Shown here: in pieces, positions 35,859 through 44,294 of the stretch
How the letters are laid out: each line of letters starts with the position of its first letter
How positions within the stretch are numbered: position 1 is the first letter of the stretch
Origin: Streptomyces antibioticus
Lineage (GTDB): Bacteria; Actinomycetota; Actinomycetes; Streptomycetales; Streptomycetaceae
Length of the DNA stretch: 64,000 nucleotides
Assembly: GCF_001514065.1 (NCBI RefSeq)
Contig: NZ_KQ948422.1
Location: forward strand, 1,116,001 to 1,180,000
Direction: 5' to 3'
The notes under the pieces: model-generated
Told to the model about the DNA's origin: nothing
The model's database searches: none
Seen by the model: only the letters and a program-made list of their open reading frames with translations
Position numbers and translations under genes: made by a program

Positions 35859-37073
35859 ATGGAGATACGTTTCACGACCGACGAGGACCTGGAGGTCTTC
35901 GTCGACACGGTCCATGCCGCGTTCGGGCGCTTCCCCGAGACCCCGGTCGACGGCGGTGGGCTGTGGTGGTCGGCGCTGGAGACGGACCGCTGCCTCCTCG
36001 CCCTGACGGCGGACGGGCGGCCCGTGGGCACCGCCGCCTCGCACGCCTTCGAACTCACCCTGCCCGGTGGGACCTTGGCCTCGGCCCCGGGCGTCACGGC
36101 CGTCGGCGTACTGCCCTCGCACCGGCGCCAGGGCGTGCTCAGCGCGATGATGCGCCATCAGCTCGCCGGGTTCCGGGACCGCGGGGAGTTGCTGGCGGTG
36201 CTGCTGGCCTCCGAGGCCACGATCTACGGCAGGTTCGGCTACGGGCCGGCCACGTATACGGGGCAGCTGACGGTGCCGCGCCGGCGGGCCGAGCTCAGCG
36301 CTCCCCGGGCCGGCCGAGCGGCGGCCGACACCGGCTCGGTCGAGGTGCTGCGGCGTGCCGAGTGCGGTGAGCTCCTGGAAGAGGTCTACGACCGCTACCG
36401 CCGCGCCCAGCCCGGCGCGCTGTCGCGTCCGCACCGCTGGTGGGCCCTGCGCGCCGGACAGCCGCCGATCTCACCGGCGCCGCGCTACATCGCCGTTCAC
36501 CGCGACGCCGACGGAGTACCGGACGGATACGCCAGCTACTCGCTCGGCGAGCACGAGACGCTGAAGGTCGACGAGACCATCACCACGGACAGCGCCGCCT
36601 TCACCGCCCTGGCCCGGTTCCTGCTCGGCCACGACCTGGTCGGCAAGGTGGTGTTCCGGCACGTCCCGCCCCAGCACCCGCTGCGCTGGCAGCTGGCGGA
36701 CTTCCGCGCCGGCGAGGTGGGCGGCGACACGGACTGGCTGTGGGTGCGGCTGCTGGACGTGCCACGTGCGCTGACCGCGCGCGGCTGGTTCACGGACGGG
36801 GAGCTCGTCCTCGACGTCGAGGACCCGTTCCTCGCGGAGCGGGGCCGCTGGCTGCTGACCGTCTCCGAGGGCAAGGCCGACTGTGTTCCGACGGACCGGG
36901 CGCCCGACCTCTCCCTGGACATCCGCGATCTGGGTTCGATCTACCTCGGCGGCACCGCCCCGAGCACGCTCGTCCGTGCGGGACACGTCCGGGCCCACCA
37001 TGCGGACGCGGGCCCGCTCGCCGACGCCCTGTTCCGCGGCGACCGGCTCCCGCACTGCCTGCACTGGTTCTGA
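35859..37073 (+). CDS. Eis-like GNAT N-acetyltransferase
   Basis: 404 residues, the normal Eis length. The layout is two GNAT domains and a sterol-carrier-like tail. The acetyl-CoA region VTAVGVLPSHRRQGVLSAMM is near residue 85, with YGRFGYGPATYTG after it. The tail ends CLHWF with the C-terminal carboxylate used as general base in Eis. Eis enzymes acetylate aminoglycosides and other amines at several positions. ATG 35859 follows GAGGAGG at 11 nt. It is 88 nt downstream of the sirtuin and could be cotranscribed, but a role in ADP-ribosylation is not implied. Confidence 0.9.
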   Translation: MEIRFTTDEDLEVFVDTVHAAFGRFPETPVDGGGLWWSALETDRCLLALTADGRPVGTAASHAFELTLPGGTLASAPGVTAVGVLPSHRRQGVLSAMMRHQLAGFRDRGELLAVLLASEATIYGRFGYGPATYTGQLTVPRRRAELSAPRAGRAAADTGSVEVLRRAECGELLEEVYDRYRRAQPGALSRPHRWWALRAGQPPISPAPRYIAVHRDADGVPDGYASYSLGEHETLKVDETITTDSAAFTALARFLLGHDLVGKVVFRHVPPQHPLRWQLADFRAGEVGGDTDWLWVRLLDVPRALTARGWFTDGELVLDVEDPFLAERGRWLLTVSEGKADCVPTDRAPDLSLDIRDLGSIYLGGTAPSTLVRAGHVRAHHADAGPLADALFRGDRLPHCLHWF

Positions 37074-37086
37074 GCGCATCCGGTGC

Positions 37087-37114
37087 CCGCGTTCAACCGA
37101 ACGGTTGAACGCGG
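37087..37114. repeat. 28-bp perfect inverted repeat
   Basis: CCGCGTTCAACCG (37087-37099) and CGGTTGAACGCGG (37102-37114) are exact complements separated by AA. It may be the eis terminator, but the AACCGAACGGTT core also looks like a TetR-type operator ahead of the binding-protein gene. Confidence 0.75.
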
Positions 37115-37241
37115 CTTCCACCCCTCAGTCCTCTCCTCTCTCCCAACGGGCGACGCGGAACCCGGGCCGCCGACAGCAGACTGACCACGGCCCGCGGCGC
37201 CCGGGCTCCCCACTCCCCCCGATCAGAGAGGTCCCCCTCGC

Positions 37242-38387
37242 ATGTCCACTCTTCCCAGCAGAAGGCGTGTCCTGTCCGTCGGCGCCGGCGCCGCCTTAGG
37301 TGCGGGCGTGTTCGGCGCCTCGGCGGTCCCGGCGGCGGCCACCCCCACGGCGTCACGGCAGCGGAGCGGGCCCGAGGAGACCCGGACGCTGGACGAGTTG
37401 TACCGGGCCGCTCTGGCCGAGGGCGGGAAGCTGGTCGTCTACGCGGGCGGCGACACCCCGACCCAACAGGACGGCACCAAGGCGGCGTTCAAGGCCCGCT
37501 TCCCCGACATCGACCTGACGCTCATCGTCGACTACAGCAAGTACCACGACGTCCGGGTGGACAACCAGTTCGCCACCGACACCCTGGTACCCGACGTCGT
37601 ACAGCTGCAGACGGTGCAGGACTTCGTCCGCTGGAAGGAGCAGGGCCGGCTGCTGCACTACAAGCCGTCCGGTTTCTCGAAGGTGTACGACGCCTTCAAG
37701 GACCCCCAGGGCGCGTGGGTGGCCGGCGGCGTGATCGCCTTCAGCTCCTTCTACGGCACGGCCGCGGTCGGCTCCGACGCACCGCGCAGCCCGCTGGACC
37801 TGGTCGACCCGAAGTGGAAGGGCAGGATCGCCTCGTCGTACCCGCACGACGACGACGCCGTCCTCTACCTCTACAGCCTCTACGCCCGGCAGTACGGCTG
37901 GGAATGGGTGGCCAAGCTCGCCGCCCAGGACGTGCGGTTCGCCCGCGGCAGCAACTCGCCCGGCGACGCGGTCCGCTCCGGGCAGAAGGCGATCGGCATC
38001 GGCGGCTCGGCCTCGGCGCTTCCCGCCCCCACGTCCCCCGTGCAATCCGTGATCACGGACGGGCACCCCTTCATGGGCTGGGGCCAGCGCGTGGCCATCC
38101 TCAAGGAGGCCAAGAACACGACGGCGGCCAAGCTGTTCCTCAACTGGCAGCTGTCCACCGAGACCCAGCAGCGCTCCTTCAACGGCTGGTCGGTGCGCAC
38201 CGACGTCACTCCCCCGGCCGGGCTGAAGCCGATCTGGGAGTACCCGAACGCCCACCTGGACGGCTTCCCCCGCTTCATGGCCGACCGCGCGGCGGTGGAG
38301 CGCTGGAAGCAGACCTTCGCCCTGTACTTCGGCGAGGTCAAGGGCGATCCCACCCCCGGCTGGCTCGGCCTTCACCCCGGGGCCTGA
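37242..38387 (+). CDS. Orphan Tat-exported ABC extracellular solute-binding protein
   Basis: 381 residues. The signal SRRRVLSVGAGAALG is of twin-arginine type; cleavage is near PAAATP and no lipobox Cys is seen. The mature part is of the iron/putrescine-type fold: KLVVYAGGDTPTQQDGTKAA, FPDIDLTLIVDYSKYHD, VVQLQTVQDFVRWKEQG, GQKAIGIGGSASALP. No permease or ATPase is adjacent, so it works with a distant transporter or as a free scavenger. Codon 19 (37296-37298) is TTA, implying bldA-dependent translation and late expression. Confidence 0.85.
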   Translation: MSTLPSRRRVLSVGAGAALGAGVFGASAVPAAATPTASRQRSGPEETRTLDELYRAALAEGGKLVVYAGGDTPTQQDGTKAAFKARFPDIDLTLIVDYSKYHDVRVDNQFATDTLVPDVVQLQTVQDFVRWKEQGRLLHYKPSGFSKVYDAFKDPQGAWVAGGVIAFSSFYGTAAVGSDAPRSPLDLVDPKWKGRIASSYPHDDDAVLYLYSLYARQYGWEWVAKLAAQDVRFARGSNSPGDAVRSGQKAIGIGGSASALPAPTSPVQSVITDGHPFMGWGQRVAILKEAKNTTAAKLFLNWQLSTETQQRSFNGWSVRTDVTPPAGLKPIWEYPNAHLDGFPRFMADRAAVERWKQTFALYFGEVKGDPTPGWLGLHPGA

Positions 38388-38406
38388 CCCTGGGCCCTGA
38401 CGCGAG

Positions 38407-38442
38407 GCGGTGCCGTCCTGCTCCGTGCGCGGACGGCACCGC
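38407..38442 (+). terminator. Terminator of the orphan binding protein
   Basis: GCGGTGCCGTCC (38407-38418) pairs perfectly with GGACGGCACCGC (38431-38442), 12-nt loop, followed by TCTTCACAT. Confidence 0.85.
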
Positions 38443-38520
38443 TCTTCACATCAGCCCTACAGACAACGGATAAACTCGGCCTCCCTGTCCCGGTGGATCA
38501 TTCGTCCAGGGGGTTAGCCG

Positions 38521-39783
38521 TTGTCCGAGCTGGACGCCGCGCCCGCTCGCAGGTCGGGCCGCCTCACTCAAGTCGCCGCGCGGCAGCTGCCGCACCTGGT
38601 GTTCTTCCTTGTCGTCGGGGTCGCGCTGATCCGGCTGATCCGGCTGGACATCATGCTGTGCTGGGAGATCGTGACGATCAGCGGGCTGCTCGCGGTGACG
38701 TACGCGGTCGGCCTGGCGTCGTGGAGGCGGCTGGGCGCGCGGGGCCGTGCGGTCTGGGTCGCCCTGCTCGTCGGGTTGTGGGCGGACCTCGTCTTTCTCT
38801 CCCCGCCGCCGTTCACGGGCTCCTACGTGTGGTGTGCCGTGCCGTTGGCCGTCGTCGCGGTGCGCGCGCTCGGTCCCAGGTCCGTCGTGTTCGCCGTCCT
38901 GGCGATCACTGGCGTCCTGCTCGGCCAACTCACCCGCGCTGCCGGCGGATTCGACCCGGAGCTGGTTCTCGTCCCGGTCGCCGCCGTCTGGGGCACGGTC
39001 GCTCTGTACCGGACGCTGCAACGCACCCTCGCGGAGCGGCAGCGGCTGGTGGAGGAGTTGCGCAGCACACGCGACTCGCTGGCCGAGGAGCGGCACCGCA
39101 CCGGTGTCCTGGAGGAACGCGCGCGCATCGCCCGGGACCTGCACGACACGCTCGTCCAGGAGCTGTCCGGCAGCCTGATGCTGCTGCGGGCGGCCGAGCG
39201 CGACTGGAGCGAGCGACCCGATGTGGCGCACACCCGGGTGCGCGCGGTTGTGGAGGGCCTGGACGTCGGCCTTGTCGAGATCCGGCGGATCATCCGGGAC
39301 CTCACTCCGGCCCCGGTCACCCAGGCCGGGCTCGAGGACTCGCTGCGGCTGCTGTGCGCCCGCGCCCAGTTGGAGGGAGCCGCGGCCGACGTGGAGTTCC
39401 GCACGGTGGGAAGCCGGCGTCCCGAGCTGGACGAGGAGACGGCGACCACCATGTTCCGCGTGGCGCACAGCATGGTCGCGAACGCTCGCGAACACGCCCA
39501 TGCCAGTCGGCTGCTGGTGACGCTCCACCATCATCCGGACCACGTGGAGCTGGACGTGCGGGACGACGGTGTCGGCTTCGCTCCGGCCGACACCGGCACG
39601 CCGTCCCGGTCCGGCCGCGGTCTCGGTCTGCCCTCGGCCCGCGCCCGGCTGCGGGAGCGCGGCGGTGACCTCGCCGTCGAGAGCCGGCCCGGTCGCGGCA
39701 CCCTGGTCCGCGCCACCGTGCCCACCCGCCGCCGCCCGCCCACCACCACGGCCCAGCCGCTCACCTCGGCGGTCCGCCGATGA
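38521..39783 (+). CDS. Two-component sensor histidine kinase (HisKA_3)
   Basis: 420 residues. Four or five hydrophobic helices lie in residues 20-165, with little extracellular sequence. A coiled segment leads to the H-box ARIARDLHDTL with H208, then DVRDDGVGF as the ATP lid. The ligand is probably membrane-embedded or cytoplasmic. The TTG start at 38521 has AGGGGG about 8 nt upstream. Its stop overlaps the regulator ATG as ATGA, so the pair is co-translated. Confidence 0.9.
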   Translation: MSELDAAPARRSGRLTQVAARQLPHLVFFLVVGVALIRLIRLDIMLCWEIVTISGLLAVTYAVGLASWRRLGARGRAVWVALLVGLWADLVFLSPPPFTGSYVWCAVPLAVVAVRALGPRSVVFAVLAITGVLLGQLTRAAGGFDPELVLVPVAAVWGTVALYRTLQRTLAERQRLVEELRSTRDSLAEERHRTGVLEERARIARDLHDTLVQELSGSLMLLRAAERDWSERPDVAHTRVRAVVEGLDVGLVEIRRIIRDLTPAPVTQAGLEDSLRLLCARAQLEGAAADVEFRTVGSRRPELDEETATTMFRVAHSMVANAREHAHASRLLVTLHHHPDHVELDVRDDGVGFAPADTGTPSRSGRGLGLPSARARLRERGGDLAVESRPGRGTLVRATVPTRRRPPTTTAQPLTSAVRR

Positions 39784-40427
39784 CAGCCTCCTCGCTGCGT
39801 CTGCTGATCGCCGACGACCACGCGGTCGTCCGCGCGGGGCTACGGGCCCTGCTGGAGGGCGCCTCGGACCTCGACGTCGTCGCGGAGGCGCACAGCGGTG
39901 AAGAGGCGGTCCGGCTCGCGCTCGAACTGCGCCCGGACGTCGTCCTGATGGACCTTCGCTTCGCCAACGGTGACGGCGGCATCGACGGCGTGGCAGCGGT
40001 ACGGCGACTGACCTCGGCGGCGCCGGGGCTGCCGGTGGTGATGCTCACCAGCTACTCCGGACGCGCCGACGTCGTACGGGCGTTGGAGGCCGGAGCCCGC
40101 GGTTACGTCCTCAAGGCCGGTCCGCCCGACGAACTCTTCTCCGCCGTCCGCAGCGCCGGTGCGGGCGGCATCGGGCTCGCGGCCGAGCTGGTCGGCCATC
40201 TGGTCGGCCAAGTCGTCAACCCCGCCGCGGAACTGACGGGGCGTGAGACGGAGGTCGTCCGGCTGATGGCCGACGGGCTCAGCAACCGCTCCATCGCGCG
40301 GTCCCTGTATCTGAGCGAGGCGACGATCAAGACCCACCTGATCCGGATCTACCGCAAGCTCGGTGTGGACAACAGAGCGGCCGCGGTGACCGAAGCGATG
40401 CGTCGCGGGCTGCTGGAACTCACCTGA
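39780..40427 (+). CDS. NarL/LuxR-type response regulator
   Basis: 215 residues. The receiver has acidic pocket DD (12-13), phospho-acceptor D58 in VVLMDL and K112. The LuxR helix-turn-helix ends LTGRETEVVRLMADGLSNRS and YLSEATIKTHLIRIYRKLGV. It is partner of the kinase it overlaps. Likely targets are not obvious; the nearest downstream gene is convergent. Confidence 0.92.
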   Translation: MTASSLRLLIADDHAVVRAGLRALLEGASDLDVVAEAHSGEEAVRLALELRPDVVLMDLRFANGDGGIDGVAAVRRLTSAAPGLPVVMLTSYSGRADVVRALEAGARGYVLKAGPPDELFSAVRSAGAGGIGLAAELVGHLVGQVVNPAAELTGRETEVVRLMADGLSNRSIARSLYLSEATIKTHLIRIYRKLGVDNRAAAVTEAMRRGLLELT

Positions 40428-40441
40428 GGGACGGGGCGGGG

Positions 40442-40455
40442 CCCGTTCCGACGGG
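40442..40455. terminator. Short hairpin between convergent regulator and F420-reductase-like gene
   Basis: CCCGT-TCCG-ACGGG at 40442-40455, just before the TAG of the minus-strand gene. Confidence 0.5.
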
Positions 40456-40456
40456 A

Positions 40457-41147
40457 CTAACGGGCGCCCTGGATGTGGAAGTTGAAGTCGGCATGGCCGA
40501 GTGTGCCCATCAGACGCAGCCAGATCGGCAGCAGCATCTCGGTCCCGCGGGCGGTCTCGATGCCGCCGAGGTCGATGACGCTGCGCTCGGGCCAGCCGAA
40601 GGAGACCAGCAGCTCGGTGACGTGCTTTCTTGGCGCCGGTGTCCTCGCCGGAGACGAACACGTTGTGCTCCCCGGCGACGCGTGCGGGCTCGACCATGAC
40701 CGAGCAGGTCATGGTGTTGAGGGTCTTGACGACCTTCGCCTCGGGGAAGGCGCGCTGGATCTGCTCGCCGAGGCTGTCGGTGTTGACGGGGGCGAGCGTG
40801 GGCGGCATGCCGGCGGAGAAGTCCAGCGGGTTGGCGACGTCGATGACGACCTTGCCCGTCAGGTTCGCGCTGCCCGCCGCGTCCAGGGCCGTCAAAGCGG
40901 CGGTACCGGCGGTGGTGTTGACGATCGTCTCGCCGAGGGCGGCGGCCTCGGCGAACGGCTTCAGCTGCACGTCGGTGTGGTCGGCCTGCCAGGCGGCGAA
41001 CGGCGGATTGCCCATGCCGTCGGGTTCGGTGCGGGCGAGGGTGGCCTGCGGATCACGGGTTCCGATGACCACCTCATGGCCGAGTGACGCGAGCTTGGCG
41101 GCGATCGTACGGCCGACGATGCCGGTGCCGAGAACGGCGTAGCGCAT
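40457..41147 (-). pseudogene. NADPH-dependent F420-reductase-like gene with one-base frameshift
   Basis: Residues 1-173 are intact: YAVLGTGIVGRTIAAKLASL, VVIGTRDPQATLART and VVKTLNTMTCSVMVEP match the F420-dependent NADP oxidoreductase family. At about 40626-40628 an extra base in CTTTCTT breaks the frame after EDTGAKK. Removing it restores HVTELLVSFGWPERSVIDL, GGIETARGTEMLLPIWLRLM and GTLGHADFNFHIQGAR, ending at TAG 40457. About 55 C-terminal residues are lost in the current frame. This is either a recent mutation or a sequencing error. An ATG at 41147 and a full family length (about 229) are otherwise present. Confidence 0.82.
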
Positions 41148-41215
41148 GAGGTTCGGTCCTTCCCCGATGTGGCGGGACGGCGTTGATGCGTCCAGCTCCC
41201 GGGGATGAACCTAGA

Positions 41216-41285
41216 GCGAGTCGTCCGGTATTCCCAGCCACCGCCTGCGGTGTTGCCGGCCACCGGACGACTCGCCCGCCCGGCG
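41216..41285. repeat. 70-bp stem-loop with 14-bp perfect arms
   Basis: GCGAGTCGTCCGGT (41216-41229) and ACCGGACGACTCGC (41272-41285) are exact complements around a 42-nt loop that has its own CACCG/CGGTG hairpin. It ends 1 nt before the DUF5133 stop and may terminate that minus-strand gene. Confidence 0.8.
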
Positions 41286-41286
41286 G

Positions 41287-41532
41287 TCAGGCCGCCAGTG
41301 TCTTGTCCTCGTGCGCGACGCTCTTGGCGTGGGCCTTGTACCGCCGCAGCAGCTCGTCCGCCGCGGCCAGGGCCTCGTCGGGGGTGCGGGCGCCGGTCAG
41401 TACGCAGAGGGTGTACGTGGCGTCCTCCAGCGCGCGGCCGCACCGCCTGCCGCCCGACGCGTCGTACTCGATGCGGGCCTCGGCGAACCTCGCCAACGCG
41501 GTACGCAGCTCTCTCTCAGCAGGAAGAATCAT
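41287..41532 (-). CDS. DUF5133 domain protein
   Basis: 81 residues, mostly helical: MILPAERELRTALARFAEAR, then ALEDATYTLCVLTG and ALAAADELLRRYKAHAK. It matches the small Streptomyces DUF5133 family of unknown function. ATG 41532 has GAGGGG about 9 nt upstream. The 230-bp region to the divergent TPR gene holds no other gene. Confidence 0.75.
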   Translation of the reverse strand: MILPAERELRTALARFAEARIEYDASGGRRCGRALEDATYTLCVLTGARTPDEALAAADELLRRYKAHAKSVAHEDKTLAA

Positions 41533-41762
41533 CGCGAGTCCCCTCGTCACCAGTGGCCCTCTGACACCGCCGCTCGACACCCCGTGCCGCCCGGCAGACA
41601 CCAAGTGCCCCGCTGTGCGGGATCTACGCCCTCACGGCACAGGTAACGCTCAGGTCACGAAGCCGGCAGGTCCCGCGCGCCGGACTCGCCCACTACCGGC
41701 GCATGATCGAGACGGCCGTACGCCGACCGGACCCGGCCTTCGGCCGTGGATATCCTCTGACG

Positions 41763-42743
41763 ATGTCGAACAGGTCGGTGGCGGCGGGTGTCACGCTCGC
41801 CGGTGTGATGGCGCACTGCGGCGGGAGTCCGGTCGGTGCCGTGCGGTTCCTGGTGGGTGCGATCGCCTCGGCGCCGGACGCCCCGGAGCCGTACGCGGCC
41901 CTCGCCGAGCTGTGGCGGGACCGGCGCTCGGAATTCGAAGAGGAGCTCCGGCGCAACGCCTCCCTGAGCGCCGTGGTGGCGCAGGCGTACTTCTTCTTCC
42001 TCGACGGGGAGATGGACGACGCGGTGATGGCGCTCGGCTCGGCCACCGGCGCGCGGCCCGACGTGGCGTGGGGTGCCGCCCCGTGGTTCGGTGATGCCCG
42101 GCTGCTCGGCGCGGTGCGTGCCGAGGCGCTGGCGGAGGCGTGTCTGCGGACGCTGGACTACGGCCACGATCTGGACTCCGATGCCATGCGTGAGCGGTTC
42201 AGCCCCTGGTTCCGAGCCGTCGACGTCGTCTCCGCGCGCAGTCCCGTACCCGAGTCACTGGCCTCCATGGCACGGCTGCCGCGGGCCTGCGGCCGTTACG
42301 ACCTGGCCTTCGCCCTGTGCGACCGCGCCCGCGAACCCGCCCTGTGGACCGAGGTCGCGCGAGCCGCCACCTGGCGGGTGATGGGCCGGCCGGACCAGGC
42401 CGCGACCGCCTTCGAACGGGCGCTGGCCCTGGAACCCGACAACTGGTCGGTCCATCTGGACCTCGCCGACGTACGTGCCGAGCAAGGCGACTTCGCCGGG
42501 GCCGCCGCCCAGGCCGAGCAGGGTCTGGTCCACGCGCCCGGCGAGGTCTCCCTGCGCGCCGCTGCCGCCGCCTACCGCACCCGCCTGTCCGGCTCGGCCG
42601 ATGATCTCCGTGCACTGATCACCATGGCTCCGCAGGTTCCGAACCCCGGCTACCGCGACTTCCTGATCGACCACGCGTGCGCGGCGGAGGGACTCTCCCG
42701 CGAGCTGGTGGCGGAGGCCCGGCGCGCCACACGCCAGGTCTAA
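41763..42743 (+). CDS. TPR-like repeat protein
   Basis: About 326 residues made of helix pairs. The clearest tetratricopeptide unit is near residues 205-240 (WRVMGRPDQAATAFERALAL, EPDNWSVHLDLADVRAEQGD), followed by FAGAAAQAEQGLVHAPGEV. It is probably a scaffold or binding protein; no enzyme motif is seen. ATG 41763 is preferred, with another in-frame ATG at 41703. Function is unknown. Confidence 0.7.
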   Translation: MSNRSVAAGVTLAGVMAHCGGSPVGAVRFLVGAIASAPDAPEPYAALAELWRDRRSEFEEELRRNASLSAVVAQAYFFFLDGEMDDAVMALGSATGARPDVAWGAAPWFGDARLLGAVRAEALAEACLRTLDYGHDLDSDAMRERFSPWFRAVDVVSARSPVPESLASMARLPRACGRYDLAFALCDRAREPALWTEVARAATWRVMGRPDQAATAFERALALEPDNWSVHLDLADVRAEQGDFAGAAAQAEQGLVHAPGEVSLRAAAAAYRTRLSGSADDLRALITMAPQVPNPGYRDFLIDHACAAEGLSRELVAEARRATRQV

Positions 42744-42776
42744 ACACGGAGGTGGACGAAGGCCCCGACCGGCGTC

Positions 42777-43478
42777 CTACGCCGGGACCATGACGGTGAG
42801 CCACTGCGCGTCGCGGGGGCGGTAGCCGTGACGTTCCATCAGGCCCGACACGATCGCCGGGACATGGCCGGCGCCGTACACGACGGCCACCCGGATCGGC
42901 TCGTCGCCGCGCTCGGCGTAGATCTCGCCGAGCGCGGCGAGCAGTCGTTCGTCGCGCCGGTCGCTCATGGCGTGTTCGACGGGATCGTCGGCCAGCCATT
43001 CCGCCCGCAGCGTGGTCGGCAGGTCGTCGACCGCCATGTCCTCGTCGAGGAAGGCGCGCGGACCGCGCAGCGCGAACACCAGGCCCATCACGGGAGCCCC
43101 GATCAGCAGGAGCAGATACATCCGTCGCGGCAGGGTCTTCAGGTCCGCGATCGCCTCCGCCGCGGTCACGTCCGGGTTGATCACCGGTACGGAGTCCGGG
43201 ATGAGCACCTCGTCGCGCTGCTCCTCCAGGCCGTTGCGCTTGCGTCGCGGGGCGAACCGGTAGGCGAGGGTGAGGGCACTCACTCCGGCCGACTTCCCCT
43301 TGATGCCCTCCACCACGATGAGGTCGCACTCCTTGAGCCGGCTGCGCACCTGGGAGTAGAAGGTCGGCGAGGCGACGTGCAGCATCGGGAAGATCACGAA
43401 CTCGAGCGGCTTGTCCCGCCGCCGCATGGTGATCACCGCGGATCTGATGGCATACCCGGTCACTTCGATGATCTGCAT
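42777..43478 (-). CDS. Membrane-anchored TraB/Tiki-like protein (tentative)
   Basis: 233 residues. EFVIFPMLHVASPTFYSQVR then CDLIVVEGIKGK resembles the start of the TraB/Tiki/ChaN fold, where a His-containing strand is followed by a VVEG strand. One hydrophobic helix occurs at about 117-140 (MYLLLLIGAPVMGLVFALRG). RVAVVYGAGHVPAIVSGLME near the end matches the family's late GAGH motif. This is a weak family call; a conserved hypothetical is the safe alternative. Confidence 0.45.
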   Translation of the reverse strand: MQIIEVTGYAIRSAVITMRRRDKPLEFVIFPMLHVASPTFYSQVRSRLKECDLIVVEGIKGKSAGVSALTLAYRFAPRRKRNGLEEQRDEVLIPDSVPVINPDVTAAEAIADLKTLPRRMYLLLLIGAPVMGLVFALRGPRAFLDEDMAVDDLPTTLRAEWLADDPVEHAMSDRRDERLLAALGEIYAERGDEPIRVAVVYGAGHVPAIVSGLMERHGYRPRDAQWLTVMVPA

Positions 43479-43561
43479 CGTCGCCCCCCGTGCCCCTCGG
43501 CCGTCCCCCTGACGCCCGTATCAGGACACGAGCCCGCCGCGGGGCGCGGTTCCCCCGCGAG

Positions 43562-43990
43562 TCAGGGCTCGGCGCCCTCCGTCGACGGAGCGGCGGCCTC
43601 CAGGAACTCGCGGGCGGTGGCCCGGAGCCTGATCCAGCGGTGCCCCGAACGTGGCGTCAAGCAACAGGACAGCAACCGCAGTTGGACCACCCGCGTCCGC
43701 ACCGGGTCCGGCAGGGACAACGGCAGGGCGGCGAACAGCGGCAGGTCGTCCTGTTGCCGCAGCGCGACTGCCGCGGCGGCGCACCAAGTTCCGGACGAGC
43801 AGGCCGCGTTGCGTGAGGCGAGCAGTGCCGCGAGCACGACGCCTTCGGTCTGCGCGAGGAACGCGTCCCCGTCAACCGCCCAGGCCTCCAGACGCCGACC
43901 GATCCGACGGGCCAGGACCGGGTCGGCCTGCGGAAGCAGCATCACCTCACCCGCGCGTCGGACCGCCGTGGTGATCGGATCAACCGTCAT
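43562..43990 (-). CDS. Hypothetical protein
   Basis: 142 residues, helical and rich in Leu/Ala. It has four cysteines (ACSSGTWC, RLLSCCL) and no signal peptide or clear transmembrane segment. I do not recognise the family. A GGGAGG site upstream of ATG 43990 and high codon bias support it as a gene. It follows the TraB-like gene on the same strand across an 83-nt gap. Confidence 0.55.
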   Translation of the reverse strand: MTVDPITTAVRRAGEVMLLPQADPVLARRIGRRLEAWAVDGDAFLAQTEGVVLAALLASRNAACSSGTWCAAAAVALRQQDDLPLFAALPLSLPDPVRTRVVQLRLLSCCLTPRSGHRWIRLRATAREFLEAAAPSTEGAEP

Positions 43991-44294
43991 CGCAGGCCTC
44001 CCCCAGGGGGCGGTTCGCGCCGGGCACCGTCCATTCTGCGCCCGAACAGCGCACCGTGGCCATGGGCCACCTGACTCGGACCGATGGCGGCGACGCCATA
44101 TTACTGAACCGTAACCTACCTACCGCTACCCGCGGTAACCCGTGCGGCGCTACCGTCCTGACACTTCATCTAAGAGTGGCATCGGAGCAGCGGTGGGACG
44201 ACCGCCTCCGTATGCCCGCGTCCCGCCCGACCGGTCCGTCAGGTCACCGAGCCGCACCTGAAGCTCGGCCTCCCCCTTTCTCCGGAGGTCCCGC
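43991..44294 (+). promoter_or_regulatory. Upstream region of the secreted lipase with GTAACC/TACC repeats
   Basis: No gene is seen in these 304 bases. An unusually AT-rich stretch near 44098-44140 contains CCGTAACC, CTACC, CTACC and GGTAACC. TACC-CGC-GGTA at 44127-44137 is palindromic. Repeated TACC/GGTA words at about 10-bp spacing suggest a regulator site for the lipase promoter. Confidence 0.4.
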
